DNA of 26,836 nt from an uncultured Bacteroidales bacterium (GTDB taxonomy: Bacteria > Bacteroidota > Bacteroidia > Bacteroidales > UBA3663), in assembly GCA_905236195.1 (NCBI GenBank), contig CAJOOX010000056.1:1-26836 (forward strand), given 5' to 3'. Within the stretch, counting starts at the first letter, position 1. Each line of letters begins with the position of its first letter. The translations under genes were made by a program, and so were the position numbers. Positions 1-7,809 of this stretch are shown piece by piece. The notes beneath the pieces were generated by a model, which saw only the letters and a list, made by a program, of their open reading frames with translations, was not told where the DNA came from and did no database searches.

Positions 1-1
1 C

Positions 2-865
2 CGCATCGCCTCGGGCGCCAATGCCACCGACAACCACTGGACCGAGGTCTGCATGAAACAGATTGGTCCCAGCCGCATGAAAGGTCTCTCGGTTCACTAT
101 TACGCCGTACGCGACTGGGCAGAGGGCAAGAAAGGCTCCGCCACCGACTTCACAGCCCAGAACTATTACGAGACACTCTCGCAGGCCCTGGGCATTGAGA
201 AGTGCGTGGTCGATCACATGAAGATCATGGACAAGTACGACCCCAAGAAGAAAGTCGGCTTCCTGGTTGATGAATGGGGCACCTGGTGGGAAGTGGAACC
301 CGGCACGAATCCCGGACACCTCTTTCAGCAGAACACCATGCGCGACGCCATCGTGGCATCCACCTCGCTGGATATTTTCCAGAAATACACCGACCGCATC
401 AAGATGACCAACATCGCACAGGTGGTCAACGTCCTCCAGGCAATGGTGCTCACCAAGGGCGACAAGATGCTGCTCACCCCCACCTACTATGTTTTCACGA
501 TGTACAAACCCCATAAACTCGGCACCTTCATCCCCGCCGACCTCGTGTGCGAGCGCATCACCGTGAACGACAAGGAAAGCGTGCCGCAGGTTTCCTCGAC
601 CCAGTCAGTCAAGGACGGTGTCATCACCCTCTCGCTCACCAACCTCGACCTTGAACACGAGCACGTGGTGGCCGTCAATGTGGACAACATGAAGGTGAAG
701 GGCGCCGAAGGCACCATCATCAACGCCAAGAACATCGGCGACTACAACGATTTCGGCAAGGCCGAGAAGATTCATCCCGCTGCATTCAACGGGGCCAAGG
801 TGAAGAAAGGACAACTCCTCGTGACGCTTCCTGCCCACAGCATTGTAACACTTACACTGAAATAA
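2..865 (+). CDS. GH51 alpha-L-arabinofuranosidase, C-terminal part (5' end outside window)
   Basis: This is the 3' part of a glycoside hydrolase family 51 enzyme, which removes terminal alpha-L-arabinofuranosyl residues from arabinan or arabinoxylan. The frame is open from base 2, so the gene begins upstream; the ATG at 53 is internal. The segment RIASGAN...WTEV leads into MKQIGPSRMKGLSVHYYAV, typical of the late catalytic barrel. The VDEWGTWWE motif carries the likely catalytic nucleophile Glu (codon 272-274). The acid/base Glu would lie in the missing part. After about residue 190 (counted from base 53) a beta-rich C-terminal domain follows, as expected for GH51. The next gene starts 39 bases downstream on the same strand and encodes another secreted glycosidase, so the two are probably co-transcribed. 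Family assignment is firm; the exact substrate is not shown. Confidence 0.93.
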   Translation, partial: RIASGANATDNHWTEVCMKQIGPSRMKGLSVHYYAVRDWAEGKKGSATDFTAQNYYETLSQALGIEKCVVDHMKIMDKYDPKKKVGFLVDEWGTWWEVEPGTNPGHLFQQNTMRDAIVASTSLDIFQKYTDRIKMTNIAQVVNVLQAMVLTKGDKMLLTPTYYVFTMYKPHKLGTFIPADLVCERITVNDKESVPQVSSTQSVKDGVITLSLTNLDLEHEHVVAVNVDNMKVKGAEGTIINAKNIGDYNDFGKAEKIHPAAFNGAKVKKGQLLVTLPAHSIVTLTLK

Positions 866-904
866 ATCCCATTTTACTGAAAACATAATTATTTACAAAA
901 AACA

Positions 905-3886
905 ATGAAGCGTTTATTTACAACCATGCTGGGCGCCGCAGCTTTGCTCAGCATCTTCTCCGACGCACAGGCCGAACGCCAGCGTTGGAATTTCAACCGA
1001 GACTGGACCTTTGCCGTTGGCGACCAGTCGCTGGAGGATGCCAGGAAGGACGGCACGGCATGCACCCTGCCCCGAGCCTTCAACGAGACGGAAGCCTTCC
1101 AGCGTGCCATCAAGGAACACACCGACACCATTTCGTGGTGGTGGAAGACATTCGAACTGCCCGCCTCGGCCAGGGGGCAGCGTGTGTTTGTGGAATTCGA
1201 AGGAGCCCGTCAGGCCGCCGAGGTCTATCTCAACGGACAGAGACTGGGTCTCCACGAGAACGGTGTGATGGCCTTCGGTTTCGACCTAACCCCTTATTTG
1301 AGAGACGGCAGGAACGAGATTGCCGTGCGCGTCGATAACAACTGGTCCTACACCGAGAAATCCTCCGGCATCAAGTTCCAATGGAACGACCGCAACTTCA
1401 ACGTCAACTACGGCGGTCTGCCCAAGAACGTGTGGCTGCACGCTACGGATCAGATTTATCAGACACTGCCGCTCTACAGCAACCTAAAGACTACCGGCAC
1501 CTATGTCTACGCGACCGATTATAACGTGGCCAGGAAGAAAGCCACCATACACGTCGAGTCTCAGGTCATCAACGCAACGGCACAGGCCCAAAAGGGACGT
1601 CTGCGCATCACCGTACTCGATGCCGACGGCAAACAGGTGGCCAGATTCACCGGCAAGACCCAGCTCATCCCCGCCGGCGACACCGTGACACTGAGCGCAC
1701 AGCAGGCCATGAGCAAACTTCACTTCTGGAGTTGGGGTTACGGCTATCTCTACACCGTGAAGTCGGCCCTCGAGATCGGAGGCGTGAGCACGGATGAAGT
1801 GACCGTACGCACCGGTTTCCGCAAGACGCAGTTCGGCCAGGGTAAAGTATGGCTCAACGACCGCGTCATTATGGTTCACGGTTTTGCCCAGCGTTCGTCG
1901 AACGAATGGCCGGCCGTAGGCACCGACATCCCCGCGTGGCTCTCCGACTACGGCAATGCACTCTGTGTGGAGGGCAACGGCAACCTGATGCGCTGGATGC
2001 ACGTCACACCCGGCAAGCAGGAGATTGAGTCGTGCGACCGCGTGGGTCTGATGCAGGCCATGCCTGCCGGCGATGCCGAAAAGGACCGTGAGGGCCGTCA
2101 GTGGGAACAGCGCACAGAAGTGATGCGCGATGCCATCATCTACAACCGCAACAATCCCTCCATCATCTTCTATGAATGCGGCAACGAAAGCATCTCGCGC
2201 GAACACATGATTGCCATGAAGCAGATTCGTGACCAATACGATCCCTACGGAGGACGTGCTATCGGCAGCCGCGAGATGCTGGATATCAACGAAGCCGAAT
2301 ACGGCGGCGAGATGCTCTATATCAACACCAGCAGGAAACATCCCATGTGGGCAATGGAATACTGCCGCGACGAGGGCTACCGCATGTACTGGGACAACTA
2401 CTCCTATCCCTACCACCAGCACGGCGCAGGTCCTTTCTACCGCAAGGCACCCGCTATCGCCTACAACCAGAACCAGGATTCGCTGACTATCGAGAACATC
2501 ATCCGCTGGGACGACTACTATCGGGTACGTCCCGGCTACGGCGACCGTGTCTCGTCGGGCGGCGTGAAGATTATCTTCGCCGAGACCAACACCCACGGCC
2601 GCTCGGAATTCAACTACCGAGTCTCCGGCGTAGTGGATGCCATGCGTATTCCCAAGGACCCCTGGTATGCCCACCAGGTGATGTGGGACGGATGGGTCGA
2701 TGTGGAGAATCCCCGCACCTACATCATCGGTCACTGGAACTATCCCGCCGGTGTTGTGAAGCCCGTCCATGTTGTTTCGTCGTGCGACCAGGTGGAACTC
2801 TTTGTCAACGGCAAATCAAAAGGCAAGGGCGTCAGGAAACATGACTTCCTGTTCGACTTCGATAAGATTGCCTTTGAACCCGGTGTCATCCGTGCCGTGG
2901 GCATGGACAAGGACGGCAAGGAACTCGCTTCCTATGAAATCCGCACAGCCGGGGCAGCCGACCACATCGAACTCACCCTCATCCAGAACCCGCTCGGCAT
3001 GAAGGCCGACGGTGCAGATCTGGCAATGGTTCAGGTGGAGATTGTGGACAAGAACGGACGCCGCTGTCCGCTCGACAACCGCGACATCAACTTCACCCTC
3101 TCGGGCGAAGGCATCTGGCGCGGCGGTATTGCCAAGGCCGGTGACGGCGAGAACCATATCCTCGACACCGTTCTTCCCGTCGAAGCCGGTGTGAACCGAG
3201 TCTTCGTTCGTTCCACAACGACCGCAGGCAACATCACACTTAAGGCCGAAGCCAAACATCTGGCTCCTGTCACCCTCGAATGGAAGACCGAGGCTACAGA
3301 TAACGCAGGCGGACTTTCGACCTACCAGCCCAACCTGCTCCTCCCCTGCCGTCTCGACCGTGGTGAAACACCTGCCACTCCTTCCTACCGGGAACGTTAT
3401 CAGACCGTCAATATCGTATCAGCCGAATCGGCTGCCAACGACGGCTCGGAGACCAAATCGTTCGACGACAACGAACTTTCCGAGTGGAAGAACGACGGCA
3501 AGATGAAGACCGCCTGGATTACCTATACGCTCGAAAAGGAAGCTCCAGTTTCCGAAATCAACATCAAACTGACAGGCTGGCGTATGCGCTCCTATCCCCT
3601 CGAGGTGGTAGCCGAATCAGCCGACGGAACTAAAACCACCGTCTGGAAGGGTGTAACTGAAAAGTCATTGGGCTATGTGCCCCTCCGCATCAGCAACCCC
3701 GTCCATGCCCGCAAATACACCATCCGACAGGTCGGCAAAGCCACTGAAAAGGAAGCCTTCGGACAGGTAACCGAACTGGCCAACGGAGCAGCCGGCGAAC
3801 TCGACCTCTTCAAGGCAGCTAATGCCAAGGACGTAAAGGGTGAGCTCCGCATTGTCGAGATTGACTTCCTCGTACCCGCAAAATGA
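905..3886 (+). CDS. GH2 beta-galactosidase-like enzyme with DUF4982 and discoidin-like C-terminus
   Basis: This is a secreted glycoside hydrolase family 2 enzyme of 993 residues. It starts with a signal peptide (MKRLFTTMLGAAALLSIFSDAQA). The GH2 sugar-binding jelly roll spans about 25-185, an Ig-like domain about 190-305, and the TIM barrel about 310-600. The acid/base is E428 in ECGNES and the likely nucleophile is E485 in WAMEYCRDE, the spacing expected for GH2. A DUF4982-type Ig domain (about 603-680) and a further beta domain (about 685-795) follow. Residues 835-990 resemble a discoidin (F5/8 type C) carbohydrate-binding fold, starting at the SAESAANDGS segment. It lies 39 bases after the GH51 gene, suggesting joint removal of arabinose and galactose side chains from pectin or hemicellulose. 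Family is firm; beta-galactosidase activity is inferred, and beta-glucuronidase or another GH2 activity is possible. Confidence 0.9.
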   Translation: MKRLFTTMLGAAALLSIFSDAQAERQRWNFNRDWTFAVGDQSLEDARKDGTACTLPRAFNETEAFQRAIKEHTDTISWWWKTFELPASARGQRVFVEFEGARQAAEVYLNGQRLGLHENGVMAFGFDLTPYLRDGRNEIAVRVDNNWSYTEKSSGIKFQWNDRNFNVNYGGLPKNVWLHATDQIYQTLPLYSNLKTTGTYVYATDYNVARKKATIHVESQVINATAQAQKGRLRITVLDADGKQVARFTGKTQLIPAGDTVTLSAQQAMSKLHFWSWGYGYLYTVKSALEIGGVSTDEVTVRTGFRKTQFGQGKVWLNDRVIMVHGFAQRSSNEWPAVGTDIPAWLSDYGNALCVEGNGNLMRWMHVTPGKQEIESCDRVGLMQAMPAGDAEKDREGRQWEQRTEVMRDAIIYNRNNPSIIFYECGNESISREHMIAMKQIRDQYDPYGGRAIGSREMLDINEAEYGGEMLYINTSRKHPMWAMEYCRDEGYRMYWDNYSYPYHQHGAGPFYRKAPAIAYNQNQDSLTIENIIRWDDYYRVRPGYGDRVSSGGVKIIFAETNTHGRSEFNYRVSGVVDAMRIPKDPWYAHQVMWDGWVDVENPRTYIIGHWNYPAGVVKPVHVVSSCDQVELFVNGKSKGKGVRKHDFLFDFDKIAFEPGVIRAVGMDKDGKELASYEIRTAGAADHIELTLIQNPLGMKADGADLAMVQVEIVDKNGRRCPLDNRDINFTLSGEGIWRGGIAKAGDGENHILDTVLPVEAGVNRVFVRSTTTAGNITLKAEAKHLAPVTLEWKTEATDNAGGLSTYQPNLLLPCRLDRGETPATPSYRERYQTVNIVSAESAANDGSETKSFDDNELSEWKNDGKMKTAWITYTLEKEAPVSEINIKLTGWRMRSYPLEVVAESADGTKTTVWKGVTEKSLGYVPLRISNPVHARKYTIRQVGKATEKEAFGQVTELANGAAGELDLFKAANAKDVKGELRIVEIDFLVPAK

Positions 3887-3911
3887 GATAAACCCAATAA
3901 GAGCGTAAATA

Positions 3912-3943
3912 AGCGAGGCGGCCCGGACGGAGCGCCTCGCTTT
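3912..3943. terminator. Intrinsic terminator between convergent GH2 and deoC genes
   Basis: A perfect 9-bp stem, AGCGAGGCG (3912-3920) with CGCCTCGCT (3933-3941), closes a 12-base loop and is followed by TTT. It lies 25 bases after the GH2 stop and 22 bases beyond the deoC stop on the other strand. The opposite strand also has a T-rich stretch after the stem, so it could serve both convergent transcripts. Confidence 0.85.
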
Positions 3944-3964
3944 GCGTTGTGTATGCTTCGCGTT

Positions 3965-4855
3965 TTAGAGGAAGTGCTTGATTTCCTTACCTTCGATAGC
4001 GGAGAGGAGGTTGTTGGCGGCAGAGGATGCACCGATGCGGTAGAGATCCTTGGTGAGCCACTCGTCGCCGAGAACGGTCTTCACAATCGAATAGTAGATG
4101 ACGGCGTCTTCGGGAGTACGCACACCACCGGCAACCTTAAAACCTACCTTGCGGCCCGTCTCTTCGTAATAGGCCTTGATGGCCTTGCACATCACGAGGG
4201 AGGCCTCTGGGGTTGCAGCCACAGAGATCTTGCCGGTCGAGGTCTTGATGAAGTCTGCACCGGAGTACATGGCCAGCACAGATGCCTTCATGATGAGCGA
4301 TGCGGATTTCAGCGCACCTGTTTCGAGGATGACCTTGAAGATCTTGTCCTTGGCGGCAGCTTTACATTCCTCGATGACGTCGCACATGCCTTCGTAGTCG
4401 CCTTCCAGCATCTGTCCGCAGTGAATCACAATATCGACCTCGTCGGCACCGGCAGCGACTGCCAGCCCTATTTCGGCCACTTTGATTTCAGGGAAAGTCT
4501 GCGACGACGGGAACCCGCCGGCCACAACCGTAACGTCCACTTCCGAAACGTCGAGATTCATCTTCACCACTTCGGCAAAGTTGGGATAGACACAGATTGA
4601 GGCCACATTGGGGAGGTTGGGGTATTTCTCCTCAAACTGGTTCACCCTCTTTGTAAACTCAGCGATGCGACGTTCACCGTCGGTGGGATTGAGCGTCGTC
4701 AGATCGATGCATCCGAGGCTGAATTTCAGCACTTCGGGCGTATTGTTTTCGTCGTAATGAGCTGCAACGATTTCTTTCACTTCAGCAGCAATCTGCTGAT
4801 CGTCCAGTGCGATGTCGTATTTCGACAGGGCCTGGGAATATTTATCTTGTTCCAT
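3965..4855 (-). CDS. deoC: Deoxyribose-phosphate aldolase
   Basis: DeoC is a cytoplasmic class I aldolase that splits 2-deoxyribose 5-phosphate into glyceraldehyde 3-phosphate and acetaldehyde in deoxynucleoside breakdown. The protein has 296 residues, the longer form with an N-terminal extension of about 35 residues before the barrel. The Schiff-base lysine is K204 in GADFIKTSTGK, the second active-site lysine is K240 in GFKVAGGVRT, and the proton-relay aspartate is D141 in ADEVDIVI. Its start codon lies one base after the dtd stop, and yqeY lies upstream of dtd, so it is the last gene of a three-gene operon. The operon ends near the shared hairpin at 3912-3943. All catalytic residues are present and the gene looks intact. 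Confidence 0.97.
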   Translation of the reverse strand: MEQDKYSQALSKYDIALDDQQIAAEVKEIVAAHYDENNTPEVLKFSLGCIDLTTLNPTDGERRIAEFTKRVNQFEEKYPNLPNVASICVYPNFAEVVKMNLDVSEVDVTVVAGGFPSSQTFPEIKVAEIGLAVAAGADEVDIVIHCGQMLEGDYEGMCDVIEECKAAAKDKIFKVILETGALKSASLIMKASVLAMYSGADFIKTSTGKISVAATPEASLVMCKAIKAYYEETGRKVGFKVAGGVRTPEDAVIYYSIVKTVLGDEWLTKDLYRIGASSAANNLLSAIEGKEIKHFL

Positions 4856-4856
4856 A

Positions 4857-5309
4857 TTATTCTTTGTTTTTTGAGTCTATACAAATTGTCACTGGGCCGT
4901 CGTTGAGGAGTTCCACCTTCATGTCGGCACCGAATTCTCCGCAAGCCACGGGTTTGCCCAATCCTTCCGAAACGGTCTGTTTGAAACGTTCGTAGAGGGG
5001 AACGGCAATGTCATGGCCGGCAGCACGGATGTAGGACGGACGGTTGCCCTTAGCCGTCAGTGCATGGAGCGTGAACTGTGACACAATCATCACCTCGCCT
5101 CCCACATCCAGGACAGAGCGGTTCATAACTCCGTTCTCGTCATCGAAGATGCGCAGATTGAGCACCTTGCGGGTCATCCACTGGACATCCTCCTCTGAGT
5201 CGGCTGCCTCAAATCCGACAAGAATCATCAATCCCCGTCCGATTTCCGACTTTAATACCTTATTAATATTTACGCGCGCGTAAGCGGCTCGCTGGATGAC
5301 TACCCTCAT
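4857..5309 (-). CDS. dtd: D-aminoacyl-tRNA deacylase (D-Tyr-tRNA deacylase)
   Basis: Dtd is a cytoplasmic proofreading enzyme that hydrolyses the ester bond of D-aminoacyl-tRNAs and so recycles tRNA mischarged with D-amino acids. The 150-residue length is normal. The two signature motifs are present: VSQFTLHA around residues 76-83 (the SQxT element) and NDGPVTI near the C-terminus (the GP-containing cross-subunit motif). The start MRVVIQRAAYARV matches the first beta strand of the family. It sits 12 bases after yqeY and one base before deoC on the same strand, so translation is probably coupled. It is intact, and no alternative function is likely. Confidence 0.97.
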   Translation of the reverse strand: MRVVIQRAAYARVNINKVLKSEIGRGLMILVGFEAADSEEDVQWMTRKVLNLRIFDDENGVMNRSVLDVGGEVMIVSQFTLHALTAKGNRPSYIRAAGHDIAVPLYERFKQTVSEGLGKPVACGEFGADMKVELLNDGPVTICIDSKNKE

Positions 5310-5321
5310 TTCAGGAACAGT

Positions 5322-5777
5322 TTATCCGAGTGCGGCGAGAATCTCCTTCACTATGGTCGAGATGGTGCGTCCGTCGCTCTGGCCGGCCAGTGCCTTCGAA
5401 GCCACACCCATCACCTTGCCCATATCCTTGGGGCCGGTTGCGCCTACCTGGGCTACGATTTCCTGCACCTTGGCCTTCACCTCCTCCACCGAGAGGGCTT
5501 TGGGGAGATATTCCTTGAGCACGTTCACCTGAGCCATTTCCTCGTCGGCGAGATCCTGACGGTTCTGCTGACGGAAGATTTCGGCAGCGTCCTCGCCCTT
5601 CTTCACCATCTTGGCGATAATCTTGAGAGCGGCATCGTCCGTCAGGTCGCCGTTGCTGCCCTCGGCTGTCTTGGCCTCGATGAATTCCTTTTTCACATTG
5701 CGGAGCGTATCACGCCTTACGGCATCCTTGGCCTTCATGGCCTCCATGATGTCCTTGCTGATCTGGTCGAATAACAT
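5322..5777 (-). CDS. yqeY: GatB/YqeY domain protein
   Basis: This is a 151-residue GatB_YqeY protein (MLFDQISKDIMEAMKAKDAVRRDTLRNVKKEF...). The family is a small, mostly helical cytoplasmic protein resembling the C-terminal tRNA-binding tail of GatB, the subunit of the tRNA-dependent amidotransferase. Its own role is unsettled. Length and the KDAVRRDTLR and EEMAQVNVLKEYLPKALS segments are typical. It is the first gene of the yqeY-dtd-deoC operon; a promoter lies upstream at 5886-5917, giving a leader of about 100 bases. Being next to dtd places it among tRNA-related functions, but that is only contextual. Confidence 0.93.
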   Translation of the reverse strand: MLFDQISKDIMEAMKAKDAVRRDTLRNVKKEFIEAKTAEGSNGDLTDDAALKIIAKMVKKGEDAAEIFRQQNRQDLADEEMAQVNVLKEYLPKALSVEEVKAKVQEIVAQVGATGPKDMGKVMGVASKALAGQSDGRTISTIVKEILAALG

Positions 5778-5841
5778 AACTCGTTAATTTTATATTTAGT
5801 TATTTTATATTAAAATTACCTTTCCCGTGCCGCTCCAATCT

Positions 5842-5868
5842 CCCTCCTTTCAAGGAGGGCCGGGGTGG
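5842..5868. repeat. GC-rich REP-like element, copy A
   Basis: The stem CCCTCCTT (5842-5849) and AAGGAGGG (5852-5859) form a tight hairpin. It runs into GGAGGGCCGGGGTGG (5854-5868). The latter resembles GGAGGGGCCGGGGAGAGG at 15422-15439 and GGGAGGGACTGGGGGCAGG at 18393-18411, all in the same orientation. It sits in the leader of the yqeY transcript, between promoter and start codon, in otherwise AT-rich DNA. Confidence 0.6.
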
Positions 5869-5885
5869 ATTATTCAATTTTGGGG

Positions 5886-5917
5886 CAAAGATACGAAAAA
5901 TTATCGACATATGCAAC
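5886..5917 (-). promoter_or_regulatory. Promoter of the yqeY-dtd-deoC operon
   Basis: Read on the minus strand there is GTTG (5914-5917), exactly 20 bases, then TATCTTTG (5886-5893). This is one mismatch from the Bacteroidetes -33/-7 form TTTG-N19-21-TAnnTTTG. The predicted transcript start is near 5879, about 100 bases before the yqeY ATG. Confidence 0.7.
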
Positions 5918-6007
5918 GCCGGATGGCCAAAATTTGCATTTCGAGGTAGCAAAAAAGCGCGTTTTTTACAAAAATGGAGGTTCCGAATACATTTTTCTTC
6001 CAAATAA

Positions 6008-6039
6008 TTTGGAGAATTCAAACTTTTCCCCTATCTTTG
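6008..6039 (+). promoter_or_regulatory. Promoter of the tRNA-His/tRNA-Glu unit
   Basis: TTTG (6008-6011), exactly 20 bases, and TATCTTTG (6032-6039) match the Bacteroidetes promoter form. The predicted start near 6046 leaves about 25 bases before tRNA-His. Confidence 0.85.
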
Positions 6040-6070
6040 CACCCGCAATCCGAAAGATCGCTCCAATTAT

Positions 6071-6145
6071 GGTGGGTGTAGTTCAGTTGGTTAGAGCGTC
6101 AGATTGTGGTTCTGAATGTCGTGGGTTCGAGCCCCACCTCCCACC
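6071..6145 (+). tRNA. tRNA-His (GTG)
   Basis: A full cloverleaf can be drawn. The anticodon stem TCAGA/TCTGA flanks a loop TTGTGGT with anticodon GTG at 6106-6108. The T-arm is GTGGG-TTCGAGC-CCCAC. Base 6071 is the extra 5' G (G-1) opposite C73 that marks tRNA-His. The acceptor stem has one apparent U6:U67 mismatch (bases 6077 and 6139). CCA is not encoded. It is followed 11 bases later by tRNA-Glu. Confidence 0.95.
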
Positions 6146-6156
6146 CTCTCTTAGAT

Positions 6157-6228
6157 GGCGCTTTCATCTAATGGTTAGGATACATGCCTCTCACGCATGG
6201 TATACGAGTTCGATTCTCGTAGGCGCTA
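6157..6228 (+). tRNA. tRNA-Glu (CTC)
   Basis: Acceptor GGCGCTT (6157-6163) pairs with AGGCGCT (6221-6227), with two G-U pairs. The anticodon stem CATGC/GCATG encloses a loop with anticodon CTC at 6190-6192, which reads GAG. The T-arm is ACGAG-TTCGATT-CTCGT. The discriminator is A6228 and no CCA is encoded. It is co-transcribed with tRNA-His from the promoter at 6008 and ends immediately before a terminator. Confidence 0.93.
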
Positions 6229-6229
6229 C

Positions 6230-6261
6230 AAAAGCTTCACAGTTCTCTGTGGAGCTTTTTT
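6230..6261 (+). terminator. Intrinsic terminator after the tRNA pair
   Basis: A 13-bp stem, 6230-6242 with 6247-6259 and a single T-G wobble, closes a TTCT tetraloop and runs into a tract of six T (6256-6261). It begins two bases after tRNA-Glu and ends 22 bases before the start codon of the LOG-family gene. Confidence 0.9.
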
Positions 6262-6283
6262 CATTCGTATTAAACCGACAACT

Positions 6284-6850
6284 ATGAAAGTTACTGTCTA
6301 TTTGGGATCCCGTTCCGGCAACGACGGGAAATACAGAGACAATGCACGTGAGGTGGGCCGACTGCTGGCACGCCGAGGCATTGAAGTCATCTACGGCGGT
6401 GCCGGCGTAGGCACCATGGGCGCATTGGCCGAGGGCGTACGCGAGGAAGGCGGACGTCTGACCGGCGTATTCCCCAAAGGCTTCCTCGGCCGAAAGGACC
6501 ACGCCATGAAAGGAATGGACGTGCGGAACCTGTGGACCGACTATCCCAATTATGAACTGATTGAAACGGAGACTTTCGACGAACGCATACGCACCATGGA
6601 ACGGCTCGCGGATGCCTGTATCGTCCTGCCCGGCAGTCACGGCACCATGCACGAGTTCTTCTCCTTCTTCGAGGGTCTCGAGGTGGGACGTTTCGACAAA
6701 CCGGTTTTCATCCTGAACACCGACGGATATTACAATCCGCTGATTGCCTTTATCCGCAACATGGTATCGGCCGGCTTCACCGGAGCCGACGACCTGGAGA
6801 AAATCAACGTTGTCTCCACCCCAGCGGAACTGGTAGAGCAGCTGGCTTAA
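6284..6850 (+). CDS. LOG-family (TIGR00730) Rossmann-fold nucleotide phosphoribohydrolase-like protein
   Basis: The 188-residue protein belongs to the LOG/TIGR00730 family, whose characterised members release the base from nucleoside 5'-monophosphates and make cytokinin-type bases in plants and some bacteria. Start MKVTVYLGSRSG gives the usual first beta strand; an upstream ATG at 6197 lies inside tRNA-Glu and is rejected. The phosphate-binding loop is YGGAGVGTMGALAEG (about 37-51). The signature PGGxGTxxE appears as PGSHGTMHE (116-124), with Ser118 in place of the second Gly. The ER of the usual MHERK segment is kept (E100-R101), but the Lys is Ile. It lies directly behind the tRNA terminator with no clear promoter, and its stop overlaps the convergent queG stop. 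A family member is certain; activity is inferred. Confidence 0.88.
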   Translation: MKVTVYLGSRSGNDGKYRDNAREVGRLLARRGIEVIYGGAGVGTMGALAEGVREEGGRLTGVFPKGFLGRKDHAMKGMDVRNLWTDYPNYELIETETFDERIRTMERLADACIVLPGSHGTMHEFFSFFEGLEVGRFDKPVFILNTDGYYNPLIAFIRNMVSAGFTGADDLEKINVVSTPAELVEQLA

Positions 6851-7809
6851 CCTTCCCCCTCCGACGACTTTACATTACGCTTCAGCCCTTTCAGTCCCGC
6901 ACGCTTGACAGCACTGTGGGCAAAGAGCCGTTTGAAATCTCCGGACCCCATGTTTGCTATCTCCTCCCTGCTTAGGATCAGGAAGTGCTCCTGGGGCTGG
7001 AATTCGGGAATCGCAGTGGGACTGGCAAAACGTTGGTTCCAAGGGCAGGCTTCCTGACAGGCATCGCATCCGTAAACGCGATTTCCCAGCGTACGGGCCA
7101 CCTCCTCGGGAATCCTTTCGGCCCGGCTTTCTATGGTCTGGTAGGATATGCAGCGATTGGCATCGACATAGCCTTCACACAGGGCACCTGTGGGACAGGC
7201 CTCTCTACAGCGGAGACAGGAGCCGCAGGAGGGGCGTTCTTTACGCACTCCGGCGCGCGAGAGCAGTTCAACGGGCAGATTCGTCATAAGCGTTCCAAGT
7301 AGCACATAACTCCCCACTCCGGGCACGATGAGCAGTTGGTTGCGGCCCACAAATCCCAGTCCGGCCTCCACCGCCCAGTAACGTTCCATCAGGGGGGCGG
7401 AATCCGTGAAAGCACGTGCTTCATAGGAGAAATTTTCAGGCACAAGATTACAGGCAATCCATTCCGACAGCCGTCCAAGATATTCTTTGACAACCCAGTG
7501 ATAATCGGCCCCGTAGGCATAGAAGGCGAACTGTGCGTCGCCCTGTTGCCGGCGGTCCGGATAATAGTTCATGGCGGTCACAATCATGCTCTGCACCCCC
7601 GAGAATAGCAGCCTCGGGTCGCGGCGTATGTCCTTGTGCTGCTGCAGGTAATCCATATCGGCCGCATAACCGGCCGACAGCCATTCCTCATGACGTTGCC
7701 ATTCGACAGCATCCACCTCGCGGGGAGCCGTCACTCCCACAGCACAAAAGCCGAGGCGGCGGGCCTCGGCTATAAGCGCTTGAAGAGGTATCCTTGTTCC
7801 AGCAGCCAT
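6847..7809 (-). CDS. queG: Epoxyqueuosine reductase
   Basis: QueG reduces epoxyqueuosine to queuosine in tRNA, the last step of queuosine synthesis, using cobalamin and two 4Fe-4S clusters. The 320-residue protein carries FTDSAP with the catalytic Asp D136. It also has the two ferredoxin-like cysteine sets CGSCLRCREACP (C195, C198, C201, C205) and CDACQEACPW (C248, C251, C255), plus C220 between them. The conserved ARRLGFCAVGV segment begins at residue 16, so the ATG at 7809 is the only reasonable start. It makes the gene overlap the upstream deacetylase by 40 bases. Its stop codon overlaps the stop of the convergent LOG gene by three bases. It is the last gene of the DUF2723-deacetylase-queG unit. 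Confidence 0.96.
   Translation of the reverse strand: MAAGTRIPLQALIAEARRLGFCAVGVTAPREVDAVEWQRHEEWLSAGYAADMDYLQQHKDIRRDPRLLFSGVQSMIVTAMNYYPDRRQQGDAQFAFYAYGADYHWVVKEYLGRLSEWIACNLVPENFSYEARAFTDSAPLMERYWAVEAGLGFVGRNQLLIVPGVGSYVLLGTLMTNLPVELLSRAGVRKERPSCGSCLRCREACPTGALCEGYVDANRCISYQTIESRAERIPEEVARTLGNRVYGCDACQEACPWNQRFASPTAIPEFQPQEHFLILSREEIANMGSGDFKRLFAHSAVKRAGLKGLKRNVKSSEGEG

Noticed and set aside
1484..2770. Long antisense ORF (428 codons) opposite the GH2 gene
   Set aside because: It is a shadow of a GC-rich gene; the sense frame has full domain and catalytic-motif support and the antisense translation resembles no protein family.
6197..6283. Start of the LOG-family gene at 6197
   Set aside because: This ATG lies inside tRNA-Glu and the terminator follows it; the family's first strand starts at 6284.
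5865..6287. ORF of 140 codons across the tRNA pair
   Set aside because: It runs through a promoter and two tRNA genes and is not protein-like.
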